Shown one piece after another: positions 25,660 through 34,174 of a DNA stretch of 64,000 bases. A model generated the notes under the pieces. That model was not told the DNA's origin and searched no databases. It was given only the letters and a program-made list of their open reading frames with translations. The translations under genes were made by a program, and so were the position numbers. Position 1 is the stretch's first letter; the number at the start of each line of letters is the position of its first letter. The stretch is from Clostridium collagenovorans DSM 3089 (GTDB taxonomy: Bacteria; Bacillota; Clostridia; Clostridiales; Clostridiaceae), in contig NZ_FQXP01000003.1 in the NCBI RefSeq assembly GCF_900130005.1, forward strand, positions 558,001 through 622,000. Direction: 5' to 3'.

Positions 25660-27228
25660 ATGAAAAAAAGATTTTTTTTACTTATAAGTTTAATTATATT
25701 TACTTCATTACTACTACAAGGTTGTTTAGGTAATTATAATGAAATAGATGGAGATGGTAAAGGAAAAACATCTATTTTATCTACGGAAAGTGTAGTGTCA
25801 CCTGAAAATAAAATACTTCCAATACAAGGAACGTGGGAATTTAAGGATTACTTAACTCTTACAGAGCCAACTGTTTCTAGTAATACAAAGGGTGAAAGTG
25901 TATATGATGTAATTGGGAAAAAAGCTGTTTTTTCAAAGGAATACGTATATATAGATAAAGAAGTATGTAATTCTCCTCAGTATAAGATTAAAAGTGTGGA
26001 TACTAATAAGTATTTATACTACAACATGAAAAAGACAAAACAAGAGGTGAATATAACTTCCCAATATGTAGATGTAATATCTATTTCTTCTAAAGAAAAC
26101 TATTTTTACGATGTCATAAGAGTAGATGATACAAATATTTTAATTAAAGTAAATGGTACCTTGTATTATTTACAAAAAATTTCTGATGAATTTGAAGAAT
26201 ACAGCTATGGAAGTCTTGAAGATACGAAAAGAAACTCTATAAGTTCAAATCCTATATATCTTACATCGGGAGTTATACTTGGATTTAAATTTAAAGAGGA
26301 TAACTCTTCAAGAGAGGGATACTCCTATGGAAGTATGTGGCTTCCCTTTTTCAATGGGGAATTCCAGCAAGGAATTTTAATTCCCAAGCTAATAGTACCA
26401 CGAATGTATGGATTTCAGGTTATTGATTTTGTAGACAATGTAAATGATAATGAACCCAATCAACATCTATATGTAAAAAATATGGATGGAATTAATTACG
26501 GTAATTATGCAAATTTAAAAGAGGAAGATTACAGTAAATATATTGGGAAAGAAGATGAAGTTACGGAAATAAACTTTATTGGAAATGATTATATAGCCTT
26601 ACAAAATGTTGATAGAACTACCAATGAAATAATTAATTATGAGGTTAAAAGTTTAGATGATTTAAGTATGCCAATAGATATAGCTAATATCTTTGGAGTC
26701 AAAGGAAAAAGTCAATTTGCTGCTATGGCAAAGGATGAAGTCATGAGGAGTAAAAATAATATAGAAGGATTATTTTTTGATCCTAATAATTATACAATGA
26801 AAAGAAGCAATGGACATTGGCAACTTGAAGGTAGAGTTGATATTATGAATGCTGAGGAAGGGATGAGTTCTCAAGTTTTCAATTTGAATTTAGATCCAGA
26901 GGATACATTAGTTAATTATGATGAACTTTATATTCCCTGGAGTAAAATTAAAGATACTGTACCTAATGCTGTTGATGCATTTATTACTCCAAGTAAGAAT
27001 GTTGCGCTTATTTTAACTAAGGATAGTATACAGGTTCATAAAATAAATAATAGAATTTTAAATAGCGAAGAAGTAGATATTATCGAAACACCATCAAGTA
27101 TTATAAAAATACCAGAAGGTACTTCAGTTATAATGGCAGAATGGGCACAAGGAGAAGAGTATGTGAAAAGATGGCATAGCGTTTTGGAGCAATTTAAGAA
27201 GCGAGAAATACTACCAGAAAACAAATAA
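25660..27228 (+). CDS. Lipoprotein encoded with a two-component system
   Basis: A 522-residue predicted lipoprotein: a basic N-terminus, a hydrophobic signal of about 15 residues and a lipobox LLQGC (Cys at about residue 22), so it would be anchored outside the membrane. The mature part is hydrophilic and rich in beta-like segments. Two short similar openings (PIQGTWEFKDYLTL near 46, and LEGRVDIMNAEEG near 390) flank a central region. I recognise no catalytic motif or named family. It starts 2 nt after the kinase stop codon with a GGAGAG site, so it is in the same operon, and may be a ligand-binding accessory or a target of the system. Confidence 0.75.
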   Translation: MKKRFFLLISLIIFTSLLLQGCLGNYNEIDGDGKGKTSILSTESVVSPENKILPIQGTWEFKDYLTLTEPTVSSNTKGESVYDVIGKKAVFSKEYVYIDKEVCNSPQYKIKSVDTNKYLYYNMKKTKQEVNITSQYVDVISISSKENYFYDVIRVDDTNILIKVNGTLYYLQKISDEFEEYSYGSLEDTKRNSISSNPIYLTSGVILGFKFKEDNSSREGYSYGSMWLPFFNGEFQQGILIPKLIVPRMYGFQVIDFVDNVNDNEPNQHLYVKNMDGINYGNYANLKEEDYSKYIGKEDEVTEINFIGNDYIALQNVDRTTNEIINYEVKSLDDLSMPIDIANIFGVKGKSQFAAMAKDEVMRSKNNIEGLFFDPNNYTMKRSNGHWQLEGRVDIMNAEEGMSSQVFNLNLDPEDTLVNYDELYIPWSKIKDTVPNAVDAFITPSKNVALILTKDSIQVHKINNRILNSEEVDIIETPSSIIKIPEGTSVIMAEWAQGEEYVKRWHSVLEQFKKREILPENK

Positions 27229-27331
27229 AATTTAATTAATAATGAAGAGAGTATTATTTTCACAAAATTAAATTCATATAGGAATTTGTTAAAAAGCTAA
27301 CATAAATAAAACTGAGTAAAAGTCAAAAAAT

Positions 27332-27365
27332 AAAAAAGATTGGTGGAGAAACCAATCTTTTTTAA
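27332..27365 (+). terminator. Terminator of the two-component/lipoprotein operon
   Basis: Stem AAAAAAGATTGGT (27332-27344) pairs with ACCAATCTTTTTT (27351-27363) with a 6-nt loop. About 100 nt after the lipoprotein stop. Confidence 0.85.
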
Positions 27366-27607
27366 TAAACTTTAATTTAATTCAAAATAAAGCTTATATG
27401 CACCTATATTATTTCACTAAAATAATAATAAGGGAAAAATATAGCACATAATAAATAATGTGTGGTGACTATATTATAACAAATAAAAATGATTTTTACA
27501 ATGATTTATAAGGAATAAGTGATAATAATTAATCTAAAATATGGTTAATTAATCTAGATTACTGAAAGGTTACAAAAGTATTTTAAAATATTTAATGAAA
27601 AAATATA

Positions 27608-27636
27608 TTGACTTAATATCTGTCATATAGTAATAT
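27608..27636 (+). promoter_or_regulatory. pyr operon promoter
   Basis: TTGACT (27608-27613), 17-bp spacer, TAATAT (27631-27636). It precedes a leader of about 245 nt with attenuator features before pyrB. The stretch 27366-27607 upstream holds nothing I recognise. Confidence 0.7.
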
Positions 27637-27668
27637 GTATACAAATAAATATTGAAGTTACCTTTAAA

Positions 27669-27833
27669 TTAGATACGAGAGATCTAAAAGGGAGATGGTA
27701 ATAAGATGATTTTAAGTAGCATCTTATTAAATGTGAAATTTAAAATCTATATAGTATAAAATCTATAGGTTTTAACTATCATGATTAGACTAGAAATTTA
27801 AGTCTTCCTTTTTAGAAAGGAAGACTTTTTTAT
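27669..27833 (+). promoter_or_regulatory. PyrR-type attenuator leader of the pyr operon
   Basis: A short hairpin TTAGAT-ACGAGAG-ATCTAA (27669-27687) presents a GAGAG loop like the PyrR-binding loop of Bacillus leaders. It is followed about 110 nt later by a 12-bp terminator AAGTCTTCCTTT/AAAGGAAGACTT (27800-27811 with 27816-27827) and a T run, ahead of pyrB. Established knowledge: PyrR with UMP stabilises the anti-antiterminator and favours termination. pyrR itself is not in the window, so control by PyrR is inferred from loop sequence and layout. Confidence 0.6.
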
Positions 27834-27854
27834 TTATAAAATCACCTTTAAATA

Positions 27855-27870
27855 TAGTACAGAGAGACTA
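27855..27870 (+). promoter_or_regulatory. Second PyrR-loop-like hairpin next to pyrB ribosome-binding site
   Basis: TAGT-ACAGAGAG-ACTA (27855-27870) resembles the CAGAGAG loop of PyrR-binding RNA and ends 4 nt before AAGGAGG of pyrB. If bound it could also block translation. Confidence 0.35.
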
Positions 27871-27887
27871 ATAAGGAGGAATTCATT

Positions 27888-28814
27888 ATGCTAAAAGGTA
27901 GACACTTAATTGACCCAATGGATTTTACAACAGAGGAATTAAATGAGATTTTGGAATGTGCAGAGGATATAATCGATGATCCTAAGTCTTATTCAGAGGT
28001 TTGCAAAGGAAAAATACTAGCAACTTTATTTTATGAGCCAAGTACAAGAACAAGACTTAGTTTTGAAGCAGCTATGTTAAGACTAGGGGGAACAGTTCTA
28101 GGATTTTCAGAAGCTAAATCTAGTTCAGCTGCAAAAGGAGAAAGTGTAGCAGATACAATTAGAACAGTTGAATGCTACGCAGATATTGCAGCTATGAGAC
28201 ATCCAAAAGAAGGAGCACCTAAGGTAGCATCAATGTACTCAACAATGCCTGTAATTAATGCAGGAGATGGTGGACATCAACATCCAACTCAAACATTAAC
28301 AGACTTATTAACAATAAGTAAATTGAAAGGAAAACTTTCAGGATTAACAATAGGAGTATGTGGAGACTTAAAATTCGGTAGAACAGTACATTCTTTAATA
28401 AAAGCAATGTCAAGATATGAAGGCAATAAATTTGTATTAATATCACCTAATGAGTTAAAAGTTCCAGAATATATAAAGGAAGAAATTTTAAAGAAAAATA
28501 ACATTGAATTTAAAGAAGTTGAAAGATTAGAAGATGTTATAGGAGAATTAGACATTCTTTATATGACTAGAGTACAAAGAGAAAGATTTTTCAATGAAGA
28601 TGACTATATAAGATTAAAAGATAGCTATATATTAGATGCTAAGAAAATGGAAGATGCTAAAGCGGATGCTATAGTATTACATCCATTACCAAGAGTAAAT
28701 GAGATATCTACGGAGATTGATAATGATCCAAGAGCAGCTTACTTCAGACAAGCGAAATTTGGAATGTTTGTTAGAATGGCTCTTATGGTTAAACTTTTGG
28801 GGGTGGAAAAATAA
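27888..28814 (+). CDS. pyrB: Aspartate carbamoyltransferase, catalytic chain
   Basis: A 308-residue catalytic subunit of aspartate transcarbamoylase, the first committed step of pyrimidine synthesis (carbamoyl phosphate plus aspartate to carbamoyl aspartate). The carbamoyl-phosphate site FYEPSTRTRLSFE is at about residues 46-58. Also present are SSSAAKGES with the catalytic loop serine and lysine, the HPTQTLTDLLTI block with conserved His, and the late HPLPRVNEI. Length is typical. AAGGAGG lies 7 nt upstream. First gene of pyrB-I-C-F-K-D, with the regulatory chain pyrI overlapping its stop codon, as in class B ATCase. Confidence 0.97.
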   Translation: MLKGRHLIDPMDFTTEELNEILECAEDIIDDPKSYSEVCKGKILATLFYEPSTRTRLSFEAAMLRLGGTVLGFSEAKSSSAAKGESVADTIRTVECYADIAAMRHPKEGAPKVASMYSTMPVINAGDGGHQHPTQTLTDLLTISKLKGKLSGLTIGVCGDLKFGRTVHSLIKAMSRYEGNKFVLISPNELKVPEYIKEEILKKNNIEFKEVERLEDVIGELDILYMTRVQRERFFNEDDYIRLKDSYILDAKKMEDAKADAIVLHPLPRVNEISTEIDNDPRAAYFRQAKFGMFVRMALMVKLLGVEK

Positions 28815-29242
28815 TGATGGAAATAAAAAGCATAAAAAAAGGTATAGTTATAGACCACATAAAAGCAGGTTTAGGTATAAAAATATTTAATTATTTAGGA
28901 CTTGATAAAGCTAAGTATTCAGTAGCACTAATTATGAATGCTTGCAGTGATAAAAACGAAAGAAAAGATATTATTAAAATTGAGAATGAAATAGATCTAG
29001 ATTTTACAGTTTTAGGATTTATTGACCCAAGTATTACTATAAACATAATTGAGGATGAAAAGGTTAAAGAAAAGATTTCTTTAAACTTACCTAAAAAAAT
29101 AGAAAATGTTATACATTGTAATAATCCTAGATGCATTACATCTATAGAACAGGAAATAGTTCATAGATTTTACTTAGTGGATGGAGATAGCAGTACTTAT
29201 AGATGTGAGTATTGTGACGAATCTTACAAACCTACAGTGTAG
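28814..29242 (+). CDS. pyrI: Aspartate carbamoyltransferase, regulatory chain
   Basis: A 142-residue regulatory subunit that binds CTP/ATP through its N-terminal domain (IKKGIVIDHIKAG) and the catalytic chain through a zinc domain. The four zinc cysteines are visible as CNNPRC and CEYC in the C-terminal third. It overlaps the last base of pyrB (TAATG), or starts 3 nt later at a second ATG. This argues for allosterically regulated ATCase in this organism. Confidence 0.95.
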   Translation: MMEIKSIKKGIVIDHIKAGLGIKIFNYLGLDKAKYSVALIMNACSDKNERKDIIKIENEIDLDFTVLGFIDPSITINIIEDEKVKEKISLNLPKKIENVIHCNNPRCITSIEQEIVHRFYLVDGDSSTYRCEYCDESYKPTV

Positions 29243-29249
29243 TTTGAAA

Positions 29250-29278
29250 ATCGACCATCAGTTTATACTGGTGGTCGT
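29250..29278 (+). other. Intercistronic hairpin pyrI-pyrC
   Basis: CGACCATCAGT pairs with ACTGGTGGTCG around a 4-nt loop (about 29251-29277) between pyrI and pyrC. There is no T run after it, so an RNA-stability or processing element is more likely than a terminator. Confidence 0.5.
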
Positions 29279-29317
29279 GTTATAGAATAGGATAGGTATG
29301 AATACGAGGTGGAATTT

Positions 29318-30505
29318 ATGGAACTTTTAATAAAACAAGTTAGAATAGTTGACTCATCTCAAGATTTCTTTGGTGATGTTTACATTAAGGATGGAATAAT
29401 AGAAGAATTAGGGCAAAACCTAACTAAGGACTGTGAAATATTAAATGGAAAGAGTAAAGTTCTAATGCCTTCATTTATAGATTTACATTGTCATTTCAGA
29501 GAGCCAGGATTTACTCATAAAGAAGATTTAGAAACAGGTAGTAAGGCAGCAGTTAAGGGTGGTTATACAGTAGTTAACCTTATGGGAAACACTAAGCCAG
29601 TTGCTAGCAATATGGACGTTATAAATTACGTGAATAATAAAGCTAAGGCAATAGGATTAATAGAAGTTAATCAAGTAGCAACTATTACAGATGGATTAAA
29701 GGGTGACAATATAGAACATTTAAAAAATATAGATTCTTCGGTTAAATTTATATCTGATGATGGTCTTGGGGTAAATAATAGCAGAGTAATGATGGAAGCT
29801 ATGTTTTATGCTAAAAAACAAAACTTAACTGTTATGTCTCATGCGGAATCAAAGGAATTTTCTAATGTAGATATGAGACTTGCTGAGAATATGATGACTT
29901 GGAGAGATGTTCATTTATGTGAATATACAGGATGCTCTCTACATATGGCACATGTAAGTACTAAAGAAGCAATGCAGTACATAATCGAGGGCAAGAAGAA
30001 GGGGTTAAAATTAACCTGTGAAGTAATGCCACATCACTTAGCTTTAACTGAAGAGGAATCTCAATATAGAGTTAATCCTCCTATAAGAAAACGAGATGAT
30101 GTAGAGTTTTTAATTAAAGCTATACAAGATGGATACGTTGATGCAATTGCAACAGATCATGCACCTCACACAGAAGAGGATAAAAAGAATGGGGCACCAG
30201 GTATATCAGGAATAGAGACAAGCTTTTCTGTAAGTTATACAAAGTTAGTTAAAGATGGACACATAAGTCTTAATAAACTTTCACAACTTATGTCAGAAAA
30301 ACCAGCGAAAATTATGGGTTTAAATAAGGGACAATTAAAAATCGGGTATTATGCGGATATGGTTTTAGTTGATTTAGAGAAAGAATTTATTGTAGATAGT
30401 AGTAAATTTGAATCCAAGGGTAAGAATACACCTTTTCAAGGTAAATTAGTATTTGGGGAAATACTAAGAACCTTTAAAGAAGGAAAGGAAGTTTATTGTA
30501 AATAA
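29318..30505 (+). CDS. pyrC: Dihydroorotase
   Basis: A 395-residue class I dihydroorotase (amidohydrolase superfamily) that cyclises carbamoyl aspartate. The metal motif DLHCHFREPG is at about residues 54-63. Later metal ligands are VMSHAES, HMAHVS and the catalytic aspartate in IATDHAPH. It is somewhat shorter than the usual about 420-430 residues but all catalytic blocks are present. The start at 29318 uses GAGGTGGA just upstream; a GTG 9 nt earlier lies within that ribosome-binding site. Third gene of the pyr operon. Confidence 0.95.
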   Translation: MELLIKQVRIVDSSQDFFGDVYIKDGIIEELGQNLTKDCEILNGKSKVLMPSFIDLHCHFREPGFTHKEDLETGSKAAVKGGYTVVNLMGNTKPVASNMDVINYVNNKAKAIGLIEVNQVATITDGLKGDNIEHLKNIDSSVKFISDDGLGVNNSRVMMEAMFYAKKQNLTVMSHAESKEFSNVDMRLAENMMTWRDVHLCEYTGCSLHMAHVSTKEAMQYIIEGKKKGLKLTCEVMPHHLALTEEESQYRVNPPIRKRDDVEFLIKAIQDGYVDAIATDHAPHTEEDKKNGAPGISGIETSFSVSYTKLVKDGHISLNKLSQLMSEKPAKIMGLNKGQLKIGYYADMVLVDLEKEFIVDSSKFESKGKNTPFQGKLVFGEILRTFKEGKEVYCK

Positions 30506-30585
30506 TATAGGCACAATTTATTTGCAATTATTAATTAGAAAGTAATAAGAATGTAGTAAGAAAGTAAATTTGGAGGTATAGCATA

Positions 30586-31452
30586 ATGATAATTGATAAG
30601 CTTTACAGCACTATTGAGGCAAAAGGACATGTATGTTTAGGATTGGATACGGATATAACTTATATACCAAAGTGGTTTTTAGAAAAATATCCAGAAATAG
30701 ATGAAGCTTTATTCCAATTCAACAAGGCTATTATAGATGAAACCTTAGATGCGGTTGCTTGTTATAAGGTTCAAATAGCATATTACGAAGCTTATGGATT
30801 AAAAGGATTAAATGCTTACCATAAAACTTTAAGATATATTAAAGAAGTAGGAGCCTTATCAATAGCGGATATTAAAAGGGGTGACATTTCTAAAACAGCA
30901 GAAATGTATGCAAAGGGTCATTTTGAAGGGGACTTTGAATGTGATTTTGTAACTTTAAATCCTTATATGGGCTTAGATAGTATAGAACCATACTTAGATT
31001 ATGTTAAAAATAAAGAAAAGGGAATGTTTGTATTAGTTAGAACTTCAAATCCAGGAGCACAGGATCTTGAATATGTAGAGTTAAAAGATGATAGAAGAGT
31101 ATATGATTTAATTGGAGAAAAAATTCAAAATCTTGGATTAAACTACATGGGAGAGTGTGGTTATAGCTCAATTGGAGGAGTTGTAGGGTGCACTAATGTT
31201 AATGAAGGTGCTCTTATGAGAGAAGAGTTAAATAAAATGTTCTTCTTAATTCCTGGATATGGTGCTCAAGGAGGAGCAGCCAAGGATGTAGCTGTTTATC
31301 TTAAAAACGGAAATGGAGGAGTTGTAAACTCTTCAAGAGGTATTTTGCTTGCATATAAGAAAGTTGAAGGTGGAGAATTAAACTTTGCTAAATATGCTAG
31401 AGAAGCAGCTATTATTATGAGGGATGACATATTAAAGGCAATAGAAAAGTAA
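30586..31452 (+). CDS. pyrF: Orotidine 5'-phosphate decarboxylase
   Basis: A 288-residue OMP decarboxylase, last step to UMP. It is the longer clostridial/mycobacterial-type variant, with the catalytic lysine block SIADIKRGDISKTAE at about residues 96-110. The opening GHVCLGLDTD and the phosphate-binding end PGYGAQGGAAKDV are conserved. A GGAGG site precedes the ATG. It lies between pyrC and pyrK with an intercistronic hairpin after it. Confidence 0.95.
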   Translation: MIIDKLYSTIEAKGHVCLGLDTDITYIPKWFLEKYPEIDEALFQFNKAIIDETLDAVACYKVQIAYYEAYGLKGLNAYHKTLRYIKEVGALSIADIKRGDISKTAEMYAKGHFEGDFECDFVTLNPYMGLDSIEPYLDYVKNKEKGMFVLVRTSNPGAQDLEYVELKDDRRVYDLIGEKIQNLGLNYMGECGYSSIGGVVGCTNVNEGALMREELNKMFFLIPGYGAQGGAAKDVAVYLKNGNGGVVNSSRGILLAYKKVEGGELNFAKYAREAAIIMRDDILKAIEK

Positions 31453-31471
31453 AATTGCATTATGTGATTTC

Positions 31472-31501
31472 AAACAGCTATACAATGGGGTATAGCTGTT
31501 T
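31472..31501 (+). other. Intercistronic hairpin pyrF-pyrK
   Basis: AAACAGCTATA (31472-31482) pairs with TATAGCTGTTT (31491-31501) around an 8-nt loop. Only a weak T stretch follows, so it is a processing element or weak partial terminator within the operon. Confidence 0.5.
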
Positions 31502-31532
31502 AATTAAGAAAACCTTGAGGAGGAATTAAGCT

Positions 31533-32261
31533 ATGATTTGTTCAGTAGAAAGAGTTATAGAAAATATAGAAGTTAGTGAATCCATATATAAACTTTCTAT
31601 AGAGGGAGAGTTTGAGGGTAAACCGGGACAGTTTTATATGTTAAAGTTACTAAGTGGAGAGACATTACTACCGAGACCTATAAGTATTCACGATAATGAT
31701 AAGGAGAAAATAACTTTCTTATATCATGTGGCAGGAAAAGGCACAAAGGAAATTAGTAAGTTGAAGCTTGGAGATGAGATTCAAGTAATGGGTCCTCTTG
31801 GTAATGGATTTAACCTTAAAGATATAAAAGGACGAGTGGCGCTAATAGCTGGAGGAATAGGAATTGCTCCTATGCAATACTTAGCTAAAGAAATTAAGGA
31901 TTCACAAATAGATTTTTATGCTGGATTTAGAGATGTTCCATATTCTTTAGATGAGATTGAAAAGCATTGTAATGCTTTATATATTGCAACAGAAAGTGGA
32001 AATGTAGGATATAAGGGATATGTTATAGATATTTTAGAACCAGAAAAATATGATGTTGTGGTTTGTTGTGGACCTAAGATCATGATGGATAAGGTTGTGG
32101 AAATGTGTAGAGAGAAAAATACTAAATTATATGTTTCTATGGAAAATAGAATGGCTTGTGGAATAGGTGCATGTCTTGGTTGTACCTGTAAAACAGTTGA
32201 TGGAAATAAAACAACTTGTAAGACAGGGCCAGTATTTTTAGGTGAGGAGTTGGTATTATAA
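31533..32261 (+). CDS. pyrK: Dihydroorotate dehydrogenase B, electron transfer subunit
   Basis: A 242-residue FAD and [2Fe-2S] protein that passes electrons from dihydroorotate dehydrogenase to NAD+. The FAD motif RPISIH is at about residues 48-53. The nucleotide region GGIGIAPMQYLA follows at about residues 109-120. The [2Fe-2S] cysteines lie in CGIGACLGCTC plus a later Cys in TTCKTGP. Its stop codon overlaps the pyrD start by 1 nt, matching the two-subunit PyrD-PyrK complex. Confidence 0.95.
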   Translation: MICSVERVIENIEVSESIYKLSIEGEFEGKPGQFYMLKLLSGETLLPRPISIHDNDKEKITFLYHVAGKGTKEISKLKLGDEIQVMGPLGNGFNLKDIKGRVALIAGGIGIAPMQYLAKEIKDSQIDFYAGFRDVPYSLDEIEKHCNALYIATESGNVGYKGYVIDILEPEKYDVVVCCGPKIMMDKVVEMCREKNTKLYVSMENRMACGIGACLGCTCKTVDGNKTTCKTGPVFLGEELVL

Positions 32262-33157
32262 TGATGAAGGTTAATATTTGTGGAGTAGAATTAAAAAATC
32301 CAGTAATAACAGCTTCAGGAACTTTTGGTTTTGGAGAAGAGTACTCTCAACTTTTTGATGTATCTAAATTAGGTGGAATAAGCACTAAAGGTCTTACTAT
32401 AAATAAAAAAGAAGGTAATGATGGAATTAGAGTTTATGAAACTAAAGGTGGTATGTTAAATAGTGTAGGTCTTCAAAATCCTGGAGTGGATAACTTCATT
32501 GAATCTTATTTGCCTAAAATGAGAAAAATGGATACCGCAATTATAGCTAATCTTGGTGGAGCCACTTTAGAAGATTATTTAAGAGGTATAGAGAAGTTAA
32601 ATAATACAGATGTTGACATAATAGAATTAAATATATCTTGTCCTAATGTAAAATGTGGTGGAATGGCTTTTGGAATCAAATCAGATGTAGCTCATAGCAT
32701 AGTATCTGAGGTGAAAAGCATATGTAAAAAGCCCCTTATGGTGAAATTATCTCCTAATGCAGAGGATATAGTAGATATGGCAGTTAGTTGTGTGGATGCA
32801 GGAGCGGATTCTATATCTTTAGTTAATACATTTAAGGGAATGGCTGTAGATATAAGATCAAGAAAGCCTGTATTTAATAATGTATCTGCAGGATATTCAG
32901 GACCAGCTATTAAGCCTATAGCTTTAAGAATGGTGTATGAAGTTTGTAAGAATGTTAATGTACCAGTTGTAGGAATGGGTGGTATTACAACTTGGGAAGA
33001 TACTATAGAGTTCATTATGGCAGGTTCTACTGCTATACAAGTTGGAACGGCAAATTTCATTAAACCTGATATATCACTTGATATAATAAATGGAATTGAA
33101 AGGTTTATGATAAAAGAAGGAATAAAGGATTTAAGTGAAATAAGAGGAATTCTATAA
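32261..33157 (+). CDS. pyrD: Dihydroorotate dehydrogenase B, catalytic subunit
   Basis: A 298-residue FMN-containing class 1B enzyme that oxidises dihydroorotate to orotate. Visible blocks are NPVITASGTFGFG, the FMN/orotate region ELNISCPNVKCGG with the catalytic cysteine near residue 130, KLSPN, and GMGGITTWEDTIEFIMAGSTAIQVGT binding the FMN phosphate. It is translationally coupled to pyrK. pyrE (orotate phosphoribosyltransferase) does not follow here and must be elsewhere. Confidence 0.96.
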   Translation: MMKVNICGVELKNPVITASGTFGFGEEYSQLFDVSKLGGISTKGLTINKKEGNDGIRVYETKGGMLNSVGLQNPGVDNFIESYLPKMRKMDTAIIANLGGATLEDYLRGIEKLNNTDVDIIELNISCPNVKCGGMAFGIKSDVAHSIVSEVKSICKKPLMVKLSPNAEDIVDMAVSCVDAGADSISLVNTFKGMAVDIRSRKPVFNNVSAGYSGPAIKPIALRMVYEVCKNVNVPVVGMGGITTWEDTIEFIMAGSTAIQVGTANFIKPDISLDIINGIERFMIKEGIKDLSEIRGIL

Positions 33158-33283
33158 TTAATAAGATTAAGCAATAAGGTTTTCATGTTTTAGATAAAGG
33201 TTTATGAAACATAAATATATAAGTAAATAGTGACTTAGAACTGTTCAAGATAGAATTATTAATCTGAATGTAAGTGTTGATAT

Positions 33284-33336
33284 AAAAAAATAAGAAGCTA
33301 TAATAAATACTTTATTATAGCTTCTTATTTTTTTAT
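33284..33336. terminator. Bidirectional terminator, pyr operon / pflA
   Basis: A 24-bp near-perfect stem (33284-33307 with 33311-33334) has a 3-nt loop, an A run on the left arm and a T run on the right. It lies between convergent operons. Confidence 0.9.
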
Positions 33337-33344
33337 CTTTATTT

Positions 33345-34070
33345 TTATAAAATACCTGTTTCTTTACGAATTAAATCTTGTAATTCAAAACAACGATTTT
33401 TATCCATAGGTTTTATATTCGATAATCTATAAGGAATACCTAAACTTTCATATTTGTGAGCACCTATATTGTGATAAGGAAGTAATTCTATTTTATCTAC
33501 ATTAGGTATTTCTTTTTTAATTATTTTAGCTAATTTAAGTATGTGTTCTTCAGAGTCGGTGATTCCAGGAACTACTACATGTCTTACCCATACTCTTGAG
33601 TTTGATCTTCTAAGGGCATCTAAAAATAAATTTATACCCTTCGTATCCTTACCGGTTAATTCTTTGTAGCTTTTACTATCTTCTTGCTTTATATCTAATA
33701 AAACAAGGTCTGTATACTTTAATATCTCATCATAATTACCTTCTCCATAGCCAGCAGTATCTATTGTCGTATGTATTCCAGCTTCTTTACAAAGCTTTAA
33801 GCATTCTAATAGAAATTCTGGTTGTATAAGAGGATCTCCACCAGAGAATGTAACGCCGCCACCTGATTTGTCAAAATAAGATTTAAAACGTTTAATTTTA
33901 TTTACAACTTCTTCCGGGGTAACTTCTTTACCACCACATGTACTCCAAGTATCAGGGTTATGGCAATAAGAACATCTTAAATGACAACCTTGTATAAAAA
34001 CAATACTTCTTATACCTGGTCCATCAACTAATCCCATACTTTCAATTGAATGTATTCTACCTTTAGTCAC
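33345..34070 (-). CDS. pflA: Pyruvate formate-lyase activating enzyme
   Basis: A 241-residue radical SAM enzyme that installs the glycyl radical on PflB. The motif CHLRCSYCHNPDTW (Cx3Cx2C) is at about residues 27-40, preceded by the family opening SMGLVDGPGIRSIVFIQG. Later come SGGDPLIQPEF and the DLVLLDIKQ region. The GTG start at 34070 is chosen with GGAG 8 nt upstream; another GTG 9 nt earlier overlaps that site. It follows pflB with a hairpin in between. Confidence 0.96.
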   Translation of the reverse strand: MTKGRIHSIESMGLVDGPGIRSIVFIQGCHLRCSYCHNPDTWSTCGGKEVTPEEVVNKIKRFKSYFDKSGGGVTFSGGDPLIQPEFLLECLKLCKEAGIHTTIDTAGYGEGNYDEILKYTDLVLLDIKQEDSKSYKELTGKDTKGINLFLDALRRSNSRVWVRHVVVPGITDSEEHILKLAKIIKKEIPNVDKIELLPYHNIGAHKYESLGIPYRLSNIKPMDKNRCFELQDLIRKETGIL

Positions 34071-34099
34071 TAATATCACTCCATATCAAGTACAAGTAT

Positions 34100-34134
34100 A
34101 ATAGCTTATAATGCACTGTGCACCATAAGCTATT
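34100..34134 (-). other. Intercistronic hairpin pflB-pflA
   Basis: AATAGCTTAT (34100-34109) pairs with ATAAGCTATT (34125-34134). The loop contains GCAC-TGTGC pairing. Without a U run, it may set the relative level of pflA to pflB mRNA. Confidence 0.5.
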
Positions 34135-34174
34135 AATACCTATATCTTAGTCTTAATTAAATCAATAACTTGAA

